Positions 53,650-62,451 of a stretch of DNA of 64,000 nucleotides are shown piece after piece. Made by a program: the position numbers and the translations under genes. Source of the DNA: Edaphobacter sp. Its GTDB lineage: Bacteria > Acidobacteriota > Terriglobia > Terriglobales > Acidobacteriaceae. The DNA is taken from contig NZ_JAPWKF010000010.1 of the NCBI RefSeq assembly GCF_028283685.1, positions 1-64,000 of the forward strand, in the 5' to 3' direction. The notes beneath the pieces were generated by a model, which was given only the letters and a program-made list of their open reading frames with translations, searched no databases and had not been told where the DNA came from. Position 1 is the stretch's first letter, and every line of letters begins with the position of its first letter.

Positions 53650-54831
53650 ATGATACGGAAGACACGCCTCTTCACTCCCGGGCCAACGCCCTTGCTTCCC
53701 GCCGCCCAGTTTGCCATGGCGGCTGCGGATATTCATCACCGCACGCCCGAGTTTCGCGCTCTCTTTACCCGTGTGCTCTCGCAGCTGAAGGAGTTCGTCG
53801 GCACCACCAGCGACGTGCTTGTGCTTTCGAGCGGCGGCACCGGCGCCATGGAGGCCGCGGTTTCGAACCTGACCTCGCCGGGCGACCGCGTACTGGTTCT
53901 TACGGCCGGCAAGTTCGGCGAGCGCTGGAGCGCACTGACGAAGGCCTTCGGCTGCCACGTGGACGTGGTGGAGAAGCCCTACGGACAGACCTTCACCATC
54001 GACGAAGTGAAGGCCGCTCTGAAGCTCGAGACGCGCGCTGTGTTCGTGCAGGCCACCGAGAGCTCGACCGGCGTGCGCCACGACATCAAGGGCATCGCCG
54101 AGCTGCTGAAGGCGGAGAAGTCCGAGGCGCTGCTGATCGTCGACGCGATCACGGGTCTGGGCACGACGCACCTCGACATGGATGCGTGGGGCGTGGACGT
54201 TCTGATCGGCGGATCGCAGAAGGCCGTGATGATTCCCCCGGGACTGAGCTACATCGCAATCAGCCAGCGTGCGTGGGATCGCATGGAGTCGACCTACAAT
54301 CCGCGCTACTACTTCGACCTGCGCAAGGAACGCAAGAATGCGCAGAAGGGCGAGAGCGCGTACACGCCTCCCGTGGCGCTGATCGCTGCTCTGGGCGCGT
54401 CGCTGGATTACATCGCCGGACAGGCCGATGGCAATCTCGCAGAGGGCCGCAAGAAGCTGGTCGACAATGCCGAGACCTGCGCCGCGATGACACGCGCTGC
54501 AGCCAAGGCGCTGGGCTTCAAGCTGTTTGCTCCGGAGGGCTACGAGGCCGCTGCCGCAACGGCGATCCTGGCTCCCGAGGGCACGGATTCGGGCACGCTG
54601 GTGAAGGGTCTGAAGTCGCAGTTCGCCGCCATCGTGACGGACGGACAGGGCGACATGAAGGGCTCGCTGTTCCGCATCGCGCACATCGGCTTCTTCGATT
54701 ACATGGACACGATCGCCATCATCGGCGCTCTGGAACAGGTGATCGCGAAGGTGAAGACACCGTTGCCGGGATTCGAGTTCGGCAAGGGCCTGGTGGCTGC
54801 TCAGAAGGTATTTGCTGAGACGGCGAAGTAA
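53650..54831 (+). CDS. Class V PLP aminotransferase (serine-pyruvate/alanine-glyoxylate type)
   Basis: 393 residues from the ATG at 53650 (AGAAGG upstream); the frame extends to 53062, but that stretch overlaps the yqeY-like gene antisense. N-terminus LFTPGPTPLLPAAQFAMAAA and HHRTPEFRALF; VLSSGGTGAMEAAVSNLTSP binds PLP phosphate; LIVDAITGLGTTHLDMDAWG; PLP-lysine in LIGGSQKAVMIPPGLSY. With a serA start at 63.9 kb, a role in serine or glyoxylate metabolism fits; it could serve as the phosphoserine or serine aminotransferase (inference). Confidence 0.93.
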   Translation: MIRKTRLFTPGPTPLLPAAQFAMAAADIHHRTPEFRALFTRVLSQLKEFVGTTSDVLVLSSGGTGAMEAAVSNLTSPGDRVLVLTAGKFGERWSALTKAFGCHVDVVEKPYGQTFTIDEVKAALKLETRAVFVQATESSTGVRHDIKGIAELLKAEKSEALLIVDAITGLGTTHLDMDAWGVDVLIGGSQKAVMIPPGLSYIAISQRAWDRMESTYNPRYYFDLRKERKNAQKGESAYTPPVALIAALGASLDYIAGQADGNLAEGRKKLVDNAETCAAMTRAAAKALGFKLFAPEGYEAAAATAILAPEGTDSGTLVKGLKSQFAAIVTDGQGDMKGSLFRIAHIGFFDYMDTIAIIGALEQVIAKVKTPLPGFEFGKGLVAAQKVFAETAK

Positions 54832-54922
54832 GCAACAGGAAGAATCATCATTAATGCCCGCCTATCGCATCTGCATGGGCGGGCATTTACTTTATGTGGA
54901 GAAGTACAGAGAGGCTTTCGAG

Positions 54923-55423
54923 ATGATGCGTCGCTCATTGACGGCCGGCTTCTTCTTCGCAGTACTTTTTGTCGCGCCGTTGCACGCGCAGATCGAGGAG
55001 GCGAAGCCGCTTGTCTTCGCGTTTGATGTATCGATCACGCTGTCACAGAAGGCGGCAGCGTGGCTGAAGGCGCATCGCGAGAGCATTGTGGTCTCGGCGG
55101 ATTACACGGGTGCGCCGAAGCCGGATGCGGAGGGGCGCGCCAACCAGATCGGCACGATCGATCTTGGCGTGGAGAACGTTGAGGTGATCGGCGCGGCCGG
55201 GCTGGTGCGTGTGACCGGCACGAAGGTCGATGGGCGGCGGCTGGACTGGATCAAGGGTCCGGTGATGCTGAATGTGAATCTGTTCTCGGGGCGGCATGCG
55301 AACGGGGACAATGTGCTGGCGTGCGACTTCTTCGATGGGAAGCTGAGCTCGGCGGTGAAGAAGACACCGGAGCTGCGCTGCTCGTTAATCGCGGAGCAGG
55401 TAGAGATGAAGCATCGGCACTAG
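54923..55423 (+). CDS. Exported hypothetical protein
   Basis: 166 residues from the ATG at 54923 (AGAGAGG upstream), giving a signal peptide (RRSLTAGFFFAVLFVAPLHA). The mature part has DVSITLSQKAAAWLKAHRES, VVSADYTGAPKPDAEGRANQ and LRCSLIAEQVEMKHRH with two late cysteines. It has a beta-sandwich look. Unrecognised family. It lies 91 nt after the aminotransferase, possibly cotranscribed. Confidence 0.65.
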   Translation: MMRRSLTAGFFFAVLFVAPLHAQIEEAKPLVFAFDVSITLSQKAAAWLKAHRESIVVSADYTGAPKPDAEGRANQIGTIDLGVENVEVIGAAGLVRVTGTKVDGRRLDWIKGPVMLNVNLFSGRHANGDNVLACDFFDGKLSSAVKKTPELRCSLIAEQVEMKHRH

Positions 55424-55447
55424 CGGCGGCTTGTGGCTTTCGGGTGG

Positions 55448-55573
55448 AAACTGCCTGCGGAATGACAACCGTTTGTGGCGTTGGGCTTTGAGGGCTGGGC
55501 TTTTAAGGGCTGGGAGACGGCTGCGGTAGAGAAGCAGGTCCCTCCACTGCGCTTCGCTTCGGTCGGGATGACG
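55448..55573 (-). repeat. Composite polar repeat, reverse orientation; gap has no gene
   Basis: CTGCGGAATGACAACCG, GGGCTGGG phrases, GGGCTGGGAGACG, then GCAGGTCCCTCCACTGCGCT ending in CGGTCGGGATGACG. It matches the composite at 49438-49560 closely. Degenerate GGGATGACATTTT and GATGGCATTTTTG pieces follow to 55635. The 344-bp gap (55424-55767) holds no convincing gene. Confidence 0.87.
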
Positions 55574-55767
55574 TTTTGTTTTACTCGGCCGGGATGACAT
55601 TTTTACTTTTGCTCGGTCATGATGGCATTTTTGTTTTGCGCTTTTTTGCCTCTATGGATGGTTCTGACTGAAGCTGGAGATTCTGTGACGTGGATGCAGA
55701 TGCGGGGGTTCCTCACTGCATTCGGAGTGACACTGTTTGGGCGCGTGGGACGATAAGATCGATCCTG

Positions 55768-56556
55768 ATGCTTCGATATTTTTCTACGGCTCTTCTTGCG
55801 GTTGTTTGTGCGCTTCCCTGCTCTGCTGCGCCGGTAGCTCCGTGTACTGTCGTGCGGAAGATTCCGCACTCTACGTCGAGCTACACCGAGGGGTTCTTCT
55901 ATCGCGATGGGAAGTTTTATGAAGGCACCGGCATGGTGGGGCGGTCGGCGGTGCAGGTGCTGGATGCAGCGACGGGAACGCTGCTGCAGGAGCATGAGAT
56001 TCCGCGGCCGTACTTTGGCGAGGGCATCGTGGACTGGCACGACAGCCTGTACGAGTGGACGTGGGAGTCGCATACGGGCTTCATCCTGGATCGGGCTTCC
56101 CTGCGCGTGGTGGGGCAGTTTCAGTACACGGGCGAAGGCTGGGGGATGACGCGCACGGACAAGGAGCTGATCACCAGCGACGGCACGGCGATTCTGCGCT
56201 TTCGCAATCCGGATACCTTCGACCAGACGCGGCAGATCACGGTGCGCGATGGACGAGAGACCGTACAGCAGCTAAACGAGCTGGAGTATATCGACGCGGG
56301 CGATGGCGGCCAGATCTATGCAAACGTGTGGCACTCGGACCGGATTGCGCGCATCTCGCCGGTGGATGGCAAGGTGCTGGGATGGATCGATTGCAGGGGG
56401 CTGCTGCGTGACAGCGAGAAGGTGGATGACGAGTCGGTGCTGAACGGCATTGCATATGACGCGGAGCATCGTCGTCTGTATGTGACGGGCAAGCAGTGGC
56501 CTTCGATCTTCGAGATCGCACTGCCTGTTGCAACTCGCATTTCGCCGCGAAAATAG
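55768..56556 (+). CDS. Glutaminyl-peptide cyclotransferase (plant/bacterial beta-propeller type)
   Basis: 262 residues with a signal peptide (LRYFSTALLAVVCALPCSAA). Typical blocks: IPHSTSSYTEGFFYRDGKFY, EGTGMVGRSAVQVLD, YFGEGIVDWHDSLYEWTWES, LNELEYIDAGDGGQIYANVW and VLNGIAYDAEHRRLYVTGKQ. The five-bladed propeller turns N-terminal glutamine of exported proteins into pyroglutamate. The family usually has about 260 residues. The ribosome site is weak. Confidence 0.93.
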   Translation: MLRYFSTALLAVVCALPCSAAPVAPCTVVRKIPHSTSSYTEGFFYRDGKFYEGTGMVGRSAVQVLDAATGTLLQEHEIPRPYFGEGIVDWHDSLYEWTWESHTGFILDRASLRVVGQFQYTGEGWGMTRTDKELITSDGTAILRFRNPDTFDQTRQITVRDGRETVQQLNELEYIDAGDGGQIYANVWHSDRIARISPVDGKVLGWIDCRGLLRDSEKVDDESVLNGIAYDAEHRRLYVTGKQWPSIFEIALPVATRISPRK

Positions 56557-56620
56557 CGCCAATACGCTGCATACGCAGTTGGTATACCGGTTGTGCTTGA
56601 TAGTCTGTGCTGACATCGTC

Positions 56621-57004
56621 ATGCGTCGTTCTGCACAGGTTATTGCGCCACTACTTGCCGCGTCCGCCGTGGCGTTGCTCTCCGGCTGTCAGAGGGCGGG
56701 GATGCGCCGGTGCGTGGATGCGCAGGATGTCGTGGTGGCCTATGAGTTATGCAGCGCCAACGGCGAACAGCGCATCCTGGGAAGAAGGCCGTCGCCGGCA
56801 GGGACATTTCATTACTACTACGGTGGCGAAGGCACGCATGAGGCGGGAACAGTTGCGACGGGTGGATCGCGATTTCCCCAGGCGGGACAAACATACGAGA
56901 CGCCAACACGGGCGACGAGACGTAAAGGATTTGGAGGGGCGCTTCCTGCGCTGCTGTTGACGGGCGTGGTGGGGGCGGCGGTGATCTTTGGAGCAGGAGA
57001 GTAG
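56621..57004 (+). CDS. Small lipoprotein, first of two tandem paralogs
   Basis: 127 residues. Signal peptide with lipobox ALLSGC near residue 23. A conserved block MRRCVDAQDVVVAYELC is shared with the next gene, followed by a Gly/Tyr stretch (HYYYGGEGTHEAGTVATG) and a hydrophobic C-terminus (ALPALLLTGVVGAAVIFGAG). Two nucleotides separate it from its paralog. The order lipoprotein then glutathionylspermidine-synthase-like gene recalls ygiB-ygiC of E. coli (known order); similarity to YgiB is only in layout. Confidence 0.7.
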   Translation: MRRSAQVIAPLLAASAVALLSGCQRAGMRRCVDAQDVVVAYELCSANGEQRILGRRPSPAGTFHYYYGGEGTHEAGTVATGGSRFPQAGQTYETPTRATRRKGFGGALPALLLTGVVGAAVIFGAGE

Positions 57005-57006
57005 CG

Positions 57007-57411
57007 ATGCGGCGTTCCGTAAAGGTCGCTGCTCCTCTACTGGCTGCAACGGCGGTGACGATGCTTTCGAGCGGATGCAGGACGACGGAGATGCAGCGCT
57101 GCGTGGATGAGAACAATCACGTTGTGGACGACAACCTGTGCGCGAATCTGCCGCCGGCCAGCGGGGGTCCGCAGAACCCGAATAGCGGAGGATATGGATA
57201 CGTGCCGTATCGCCCGCTTTATCGCTACTATTACGGTGGATGGGGAGGATATACTCCGGGAACACTCGCGGGAGGCGGGAGCCTGTCTCCGGGCGAAGGC
57301 CACAGCTATACCACCTCACGCGGTCTCCGGACGGGGACTGCACGCGGCGGATTCGGCGGGTGGTTTTCAACGCACAGCAGCAGCGGTCACGCAGGCGGAG
57401 GAGGCGAGTAA
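57007..57411 (+). CDS. Small lipoprotein, second tandem paralog
   Basis: 134 residues. Lipobox LSSGC near residue 24, then EMQRCVDENNHVVDDNLC, matching the spacing in the upstream gene, then a Tyr/Gly/Pro-rich tail (GYGYVPYRPLYRYYYGGWGG). Its TAA overlaps the ATG of the next gene (TAATG), so translation is coupled with the ATP-grasp enzyme. Likely an outer membrane or periplasmic partner of that enzyme's pathway (inference). Confidence 0.75.
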   Translation: MRRSVKVAAPLLAATAVTMLSSGCRTTEMQRCVDENNHVVDDNLCANLPPASGGPQNPNSGGYGYVPYRPLYRYYYGGWGGYTPGTLAGGGSLSPGEGHSYTTSRGLRTGTARGGFGGWFSTHSSSGHAGGGGE

Positions 57412-58592
57412 TGCGGCGCATCGCTACCATTCCCCGGGACAACTGGCAGCAAAAGGTCGAGGCTGCGGGCCTCATCTTTCACACGCCTGAGGGCGAAGGT
57501 GGAGGCGCGTCTCCCGATCGCCCGTACTGGGACGAGTCGGCGGAGTATCAGTTCGAGGCGGAAGAGATCGACAAGCTGGAGGCCGCGGCGAACGTGCTGC
57601 AGGATATGTGCCTGGAGGCGGCACAGCATGTCGTCGACAAGAAGCGCTATGCCGAGCTGGGGATTCCCGCGGCGGCGATTCCAGCGATCGAGTGGGCGTG
57701 GGTGACGTCACCACCGGCGCTGTATGGGCGCTTCGACATCTCGTACAACGGCGTCGATCCGCCGAAGCTGCTGGAGTACAACGCGGACACACCGACGGCG
57801 CTGCTGGAGGCAGCGGTAATCCAGTGGGCGTGGCTGGAGGAGCAACATCCTAACTGCGACCAGTTCAACTCGATCCATGAGCGGCTGATCGCCAAGTGGC
57901 AGGACATCGCACCGTATGTGTCGAAGCCGGTGTACTTCGCCGGGCTGGACAATGCGGAGGATCAACTGACGCTGGCTTACCTGCGCGATACAGCCGAGCA
58001 GGCGGAGCTGCCGACGGTGCCGATCATGATCGAGGACCTGGGATGGAATGAGAGCCGCAAAGCATTTGTAGATATGGATGAGCGGCAGATCTTCACCATC
58101 TTCAAGCTTTATCCGTGGGAGATGATGCTGACGGAGGAGTTCGGACCGGCTGCACTTGAGACATATAAGGATATGCGCTGGATCGAGCCCATCTGGAAGA
58201 TGCTGTTCTCGAACAAGGGGCTGCTGCCGATTTTATGGGAGATGTATCCCGGACATGAGCTGCTGCTGGAGTCGCACTTCGACGGTGGCAGGAAGAACAA
58301 GCTCAAGAGCTACGTGAAGAAGCCGCTGCACTCGCGCGAGGGATCGAACATCACGATGGTGCGCGACGGCAAGACGATCGCCAGCACGGAAGGACCGTAC
58401 ACGGGGCCGCAGATTGTGCAGGCGCTGGCACCGGAGGCGGTATTTCCCGACAACCTGAAGCGCGGGGCGAAGCGTTATCCGGTGTGCGGCCTGTGGATGA
58501 TCGACCAGACCTGCTGCGGCCTGGGGATTCGCGAGTCAGGCGGCCCGATTACGGGCAATCTCAGCTCGTTTGTCCCGCATTACTTCTGCTGA
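57411..58592 (+). CDS. Glutathionylspermidine synthase-like ATP-grasp protein (YgiC/YjfC type)
   Basis: 393 residues from the ATG at 57411, with GGAGGAGG upstream. The GSP_synth domain shows FDISYNGVDPPKLLEYNADT, LLEAAVIQWAWLEE, FKLYPWEMMLTEEFG, KMLFSNKGLLPILWEMYPGH and CGLWMIDQTCCGLGIRESGG, all typical of the C-terminal synthetase family. There is no N-terminal amidase domain. Such stand-alone proteins form an amide bond of unknown target; E. coli YgiC does not make glutathionylspermidine. Translation-coupled to the lipoprotein genes. Confidence 0.93.
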   Translation: MRRIATIPRDNWQQKVEAAGLIFHTPEGEGGGASPDRPYWDESAEYQFEAEEIDKLEAAANVLQDMCLEAAQHVVDKKRYAELGIPAAAIPAIEWAWVTSPPALYGRFDISYNGVDPPKLLEYNADTPTALLEAAVIQWAWLEEQHPNCDQFNSIHERLIAKWQDIAPYVSKPVYFAGLDNAEDQLTLAYLRDTAEQAELPTVPIMIEDLGWNESRKAFVDMDERQIFTIFKLYPWEMMLTEEFGPAALETYKDMRWIEPIWKMLFSNKGLLPILWEMYPGHELLLESHFDGGRKNKLKSYVKKPLHSREGSNITMVRDGKTIASTEGPYTGPQIVQALAPEAVFPDNLKRGAKRYPVCGLWMIDQTCCGLGIRESGGPITGNLSSFVPHYFC

Positions 58593-58669
58593 GAGACATT
58601 CCGCTTTCTTCCGCCGCTGCGATTCGCTAGGATCTCTGCACTCCCCTGAATCGAGTACAGGAGCAAGTT

Positions 58670-60460
58670 ATGCTGCGGTTTATCGGCGGGCTGATCCGTC
58701 CGTATCGTGGGACGCTGATCATTATCTTTGCCGCCATGCTGGTGGAAACATTGATGAGTCTTGCAGCGCCGTGGCCGCTGAAGATCATCCTGGACAACGT
58801 GGTGGGCGACAAGAAGATGCAGCCGTGGCTGCATGACCTGCTGCGGCCGATGCTGGAGCATGGCAACCGTCTGCATGTGGCGCTGATAGCGGCGGGGCTG
58901 TATGTGGCGATCGCGGCGCTGGGCGCGCTGGCCTCGTATATCGACAACTACTTTACGGAGAGCGCGGGGCAGTGGGTGGCGCACGACCTGCGGATGCGGG
59001 TGTACAACCACCTGCAGCAGCTCTCGCTGGGCTACTACAGCACGCACCAGACGGGGCCGATCCTGTCGACGCTGACGTCGGACATCTCGACGATCCAGAG
59101 CTTCGCATCGAGCTCAACGCTGGACATCCTGGTGGACATGCTGACGATTGTCAGCATGCTGGTGCTGATGTTCTGGCTGAACTGGGACTTTACGCTGATT
59201 GCGCTGGCGGTGACGCCGTTCCTGCTGCTGTTCGTGTCGCGCTTCAAGAAGTCGGTGAAGGCGGCGACGAAGGAGGTGCGCAAGGAGCAGAGCGCGATTG
59301 TGGCGACGGTGCAGCAGGGGCTGGAGTCGATGCAGGTGGTAAAGGCCTTTGGGCAGGAGAAGGCCGAAGAGGAGATGCTGGCAGCTGTGAGCCAGGCGAC
59401 GGTGGCGGCGGCGTTGAAGGCACGCAGCGTGAAGGCATTGCTGTCGCCGGTGGTGACGGTCGTCGTCGCTGGCTGCACGGCGGTGGTGCTGTGGCGCGGA
59501 GCGGCGCTGATTCTTGCAGGCACGATGACGGTGGGATCGCTGACGGTGTATCTCGCGTACCTGAGCCGCTTCTTCAAGCCGGTGAAAGACCTGGCAACGA
59601 CGACCAACGCGATTGCACAGGTGACGGTTGGCGTGGAGCGGGTCCGGGAGATTCTGGACACGGATGCGATGATTCCTGAGAAAGAGGATGCGCTGGAGCC
59701 GGCGCTGCTGACGGGCGAGATCGCATTTGAAAATGTCGCCTTCGGCTATGCGGCAGATGAGCCGATTCTGACGGACGTGAGCTTCCGCATCAAGCCAGGA
59801 GAGTTTGTAGGCATCGTGGGACCGACGGGCGCGGGCAAGTCGACGGTCGTGAGCCTGATTCCGCGCTTCTACGATGTGAACAAGGGCATCGTGACGGTGG
59901 ATGGCGTCGACGTGCGCGATTACAAGCTGAAGAATCTGCGCGACCAGATTGGCTACGTGCTGCAGGACACGGTGCTGTTTCACGGCACGATTCTGGAGAA
60001 CATCGCCTTCGGCAATCCGCACGCCTCGCGCGAGGAGATCATCGCGGCGGCGAAGCTGGCCAATGCGGACGAGTTCATCGCGAAGATGCCGATGGGGTAT
60101 GACACGCCGGTGGGCGAGCGGGGATCGACGCTCTCAGGCGGACAGCGGCAGCGCATCGGCATTGCAAGGGTGATGGTGCGCAACAGTCCGATCCTGCTGC
60201 TGGACGAGCCGACGGCGGCGCTGGATTCGGAGTCGGAGAAGCTGGTGATCGAGGCGCTGGAGACGTTGATGAAGGGACGTACGGTGATCGCGATTGCGCA
60301 CCGGCTGACGACGATCCGCGACGCAAACCAGATTATCGTGATCGCCGACGGCGTGGTGGCGGAAGATGGATCGCATGCGGAGCTGCTGCAGAAGGGCGGC
60401 ATCTACGCGGAGCTGTATCGCACGCAATTCGACACGGGCGAAAAGGCTGCCGTCTCGTAG
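58670..60460 (+). CDS. ABC transporter, fused permease and ATPase (exporter type)
   Basis: 596 residues. Six membrane helices with the exporter pattern (HDLRMRVYNHLQQLSLGYYS, TGPILSTLTSDISTIQSF), then an ATPase with Walker A GPTGAGKSTVVSLIPRF, Q loop region YVLQDTVLFHGTILENIAFG, signature LSGGQRQRIGIARVM and Walker B ILLLDEPTAALDS with H loop AIAHRLTTI. MsbA-like half-transporter working as a dimer, exporting lipids, peptides or drugs. It follows the ATP-grasp gene by 77 nt on the same strand. Confidence 0.95.
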   Translation: MLRFIGGLIRPYRGTLIIIFAAMLVETLMSLAAPWPLKIILDNVVGDKKMQPWLHDLLRPMLEHGNRLHVALIAAGLYVAIAALGALASYIDNYFTESAGQWVAHDLRMRVYNHLQQLSLGYYSTHQTGPILSTLTSDISTIQSFASSSTLDILVDMLTIVSMLVLMFWLNWDFTLIALAVTPFLLLFVSRFKKSVKAATKEVRKEQSAIVATVQQGLESMQVVKAFGQEKAEEEMLAAVSQATVAAALKARSVKALLSPVVTVVVAGCTAVVLWRGAALILAGTMTVGSLTVYLAYLSRFFKPVKDLATTTNAIAQVTVGVERVREILDTDAMIPEKEDALEPALLTGEIAFENVAFGYAADEPILTDVSFRIKPGEFVGIVGPTGAGKSTVVSLIPRFYDVNKGIVTVDGVDVRDYKLKNLRDQIGYVLQDTVLFHGTILENIAFGNPHASREEIIAAAKLANADEFIAKMPMGYDTPVGERGSTLSGGQRQRIGIARVMVRNSPILLLDEPTAALDSESEKLVIEALETLMKGRTVIAIAHRLTTIRDANQIIVIADGVVAEDGSHAELLQKGGIYAELYRTQFDTGEKAAVS

Positions 60461-60517
60461 AATATTCGAGTCTCCCGATCACCAGAGCAAAGAGAACGGC
60501 AAGAGAGGAATCTCCGC

Positions 60518-61513
60518 ATGTCCCGCACCCTGATTGTTCTGCCTGACGATTCGGCCCGGCCGCTGCTCGACGCAATTGCCGGGGCGAAGTCGTCGCTCCG
60601 CATCAAGATGTTCGTCTTCTCGGACCCTTCGCTGATTGATGCCGTCGTTGCGGCGCACGGGCGCGGCGTGGATGTTCGCGTGATGCTGAATCCCGAACGC
60701 CGCGACGGATCAAAGGAGAACGATGAGGTCCGCGAGAGGCTGTCGGCCGCGGGTGTGGCGGTGCTGGACAGCAATCCGCGCTTCGATGTGACGCATGAGA
60801 AGTCGATGGTGGTAGACGACGAGACGGCATACATCGAGTCGTTGAACTGGGAGCCGCGCAACCTGACGGAGACGCGCGACTATGCCGTGGTCACGAAGCA
60901 CAAGCACGAGGTGGACGAGGTGATGGCGGGCTTCGACGCGGACTGGAACCGCTCGGAGTTCACGTCGGGTGAGAAGTCGCATCTGATCTGGTGTATCGGC
61001 AACGGACGGCAGCGGATGTGCGAGTTTATCGACCGTGCGAAGCATACGCTGTGGCTGCAGAACGAGCGCTACCAGGACCCGGTGGTGATCGAGCACCTGG
61101 TGCGGGCGCATGCGCGCGGGGTGAAGATTCACATCATGGCGAGGCCTCCGCACAAGCTGAAGAAGGAGAAGCTGGTAGAAGGCGTGAGCGGTCTGCGCAT
61201 CCTGGCCGATCTGGGCGTGCCGATTCACCAGCTGAAACACATCAAGCTGCATGGCAAGGTGATGCTGGCGGATGACAAGCGCGCCATTGTGGGGTCGATC
61301 AATATCGCTCCGGGGAGCTTCGACAGCCGCAGGGAGCTGGCGATCGAGGTGGACGACGATCACATCATCGGCCGCGTGAAAAAGACCCTGGAGCACGACT
61401 GGGAGAACTCGAAGATACTGGATCTTTCCGACGAGGGTCTGCTGGCAGAGCTGAAGAACTACGACCCGGATGTGGTCGAGGATCTGGGCATCGGCTCAAG
61501 CCACAAGAAATAA
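60518..61513 (+). CDS. Phospholipase D-like protein (cardiolipin synthase type)
   Basis: 331 residues with two HKD motifs: THEKSMVVDDETAYIESLNW (residues about 92-111) and LHGKVMLADDKRAIVGSINI. No signal peptide or membrane segment. The two-motif form occurs in cardiolipin synthases, phosphatidyltransferases and some nucleases. It lies 57 nt after the ABC exporter on the same strand, so it may act on phospholipids in an envelope cluster (inference). Confidence 0.93.
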   Translation: MSRTLIVLPDDSARPLLDAIAGAKSSLRIKMFVFSDPSLIDAVVAAHGRGVDVRVMLNPERRDGSKENDEVRERLSAAGVAVLDSNPRFDVTHEKSMVVDDETAYIESLNWEPRNLTETRDYAVVTKHKHEVDEVMAGFDADWNRSEFTSGEKSHLIWCIGNGRQRMCEFIDRAKHTLWLQNERYQDPVVIEHLVRAHARGVKIHIMARPPHKLKKEKLVEGVSGLRILADLGVPIHQLKHIKLHGKVMLADDKRAIVGSINIAPGSFDSRRELAIEVDDDHIIGRVKKTLEHDWENSKILDLSDEGLLAELKNYDPDVVEDLGIGSSHKK

Positions 61514-61722
61514 GTGGGGCCAAAGTTTGGCTGGCCTTGCTGCAAGCCGCTATCGGCGGCTCGGCAAAAACACTTAGCCTGCAGGCTTCACTCCGATCTC
61601 GGTTTGACGTCGCTTCAGAGGCGATGCGAGCTCGAAGAAGGTTAGCCCTGGCAAGTTGTCCTGTGCGAAGTGACCGATTCCATCCGTCAGGGCAAACAAC
61701 CAGCAGCTGAGATGATGAAAGC

Positions 61723-62331
61723 ATGGCATTGAATATTCAAGAGCAGTTTGGACAGATTGACATCTATGTTTTCGATCAAATTCTGCGAGGGAATATCGCA
61801 CCTGGGATGCGTGTTCTTGATGCCGGATGTGGATATGGGCGCAATCTGGTCCATTTACTGCGCGAAGGCTGCGAGATATTTGCACTCGATCTGGACCGCA
61901 ATGGCGTAGAGCACGTACGGCGACTTTCCGCTTCGCTGGAGACCGGACTCCCGGTAGAAAATTTTCAAAATGCTTCGATCGAGCAGATGCCCTTCCCGGA
62001 TGCCTTTGTCGATGTGGTGATCTGTAACTCGGTACTTCACTTTGCTCGGGATGAGGAGCATTTCAGAGCGATGCTGGCGGAGCTGTGGCGAGTTCTAAGA
62101 CCCGGCGGAATGCTGTTCTGCCGCCTGGGATCGAGGATTGGCATGGAGTTCGAACGAGTACGGGGCGGTCGTTTTCTGGTAGGAGACGGTTCGGAGTGGT
62201 TCCTGGCCGATGAAGAGATGCTGATGGAACTCACGGAGGAGATGGACAGCGTCCTTGTGGACCCACTGAAGACCACGATCGTGCAAGACTACCGCTGCAT
62301 GACGACCTGGGTTCAAAGGAAACGAGGCTAG
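61723..62331 (+). CDS. Class I SAM-dependent methyltransferase
   Basis: 202 residues. Motif I is MRVLDAGCGYGRNLVHLLRE, motif II IFALDLDRNGVEHVRRL, post I MPFPDAFVDVVICNSVLHFA (motif IV) and LAELWRVLRPGGMLFCRLGS. Methyltransf_11 type, cytoplasmic; the substrate is unknown. It uses less GC-rich codons than its left neighbours. The 209-bp gap before it may hold a gene remnant on the minus strand (61574-61700). Confidence 0.92.
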   Translation: MALNIQEQFGQIDIYVFDQILRGNIAPGMRVLDAGCGYGRNLVHLLREGCEIFALDLDRNGVEHVRRLSASLETGLPVENFQNASIEQMPFPDAFVDVVICNSVLHFARDEEHFRAMLAELWRVLRPGGMLFCRLGSRIGMEFERVRGGRFLVGDGSEWFLADEEMLMELTEEMDSVLVDPLKTTIVQDYRCMTTWVQRKRG

Positions 62332-62451
62332 ACGTCCCTGCTTCCGTCGTCACAAGCGTGTTTACGAGGACCTATCGATCCTGCAAATCCAACGCGGTGG
62401 TGTGGAACTTTCGCGAAGGAGCTATCGTACTCGGCGTCAGCCCCACCGGAG

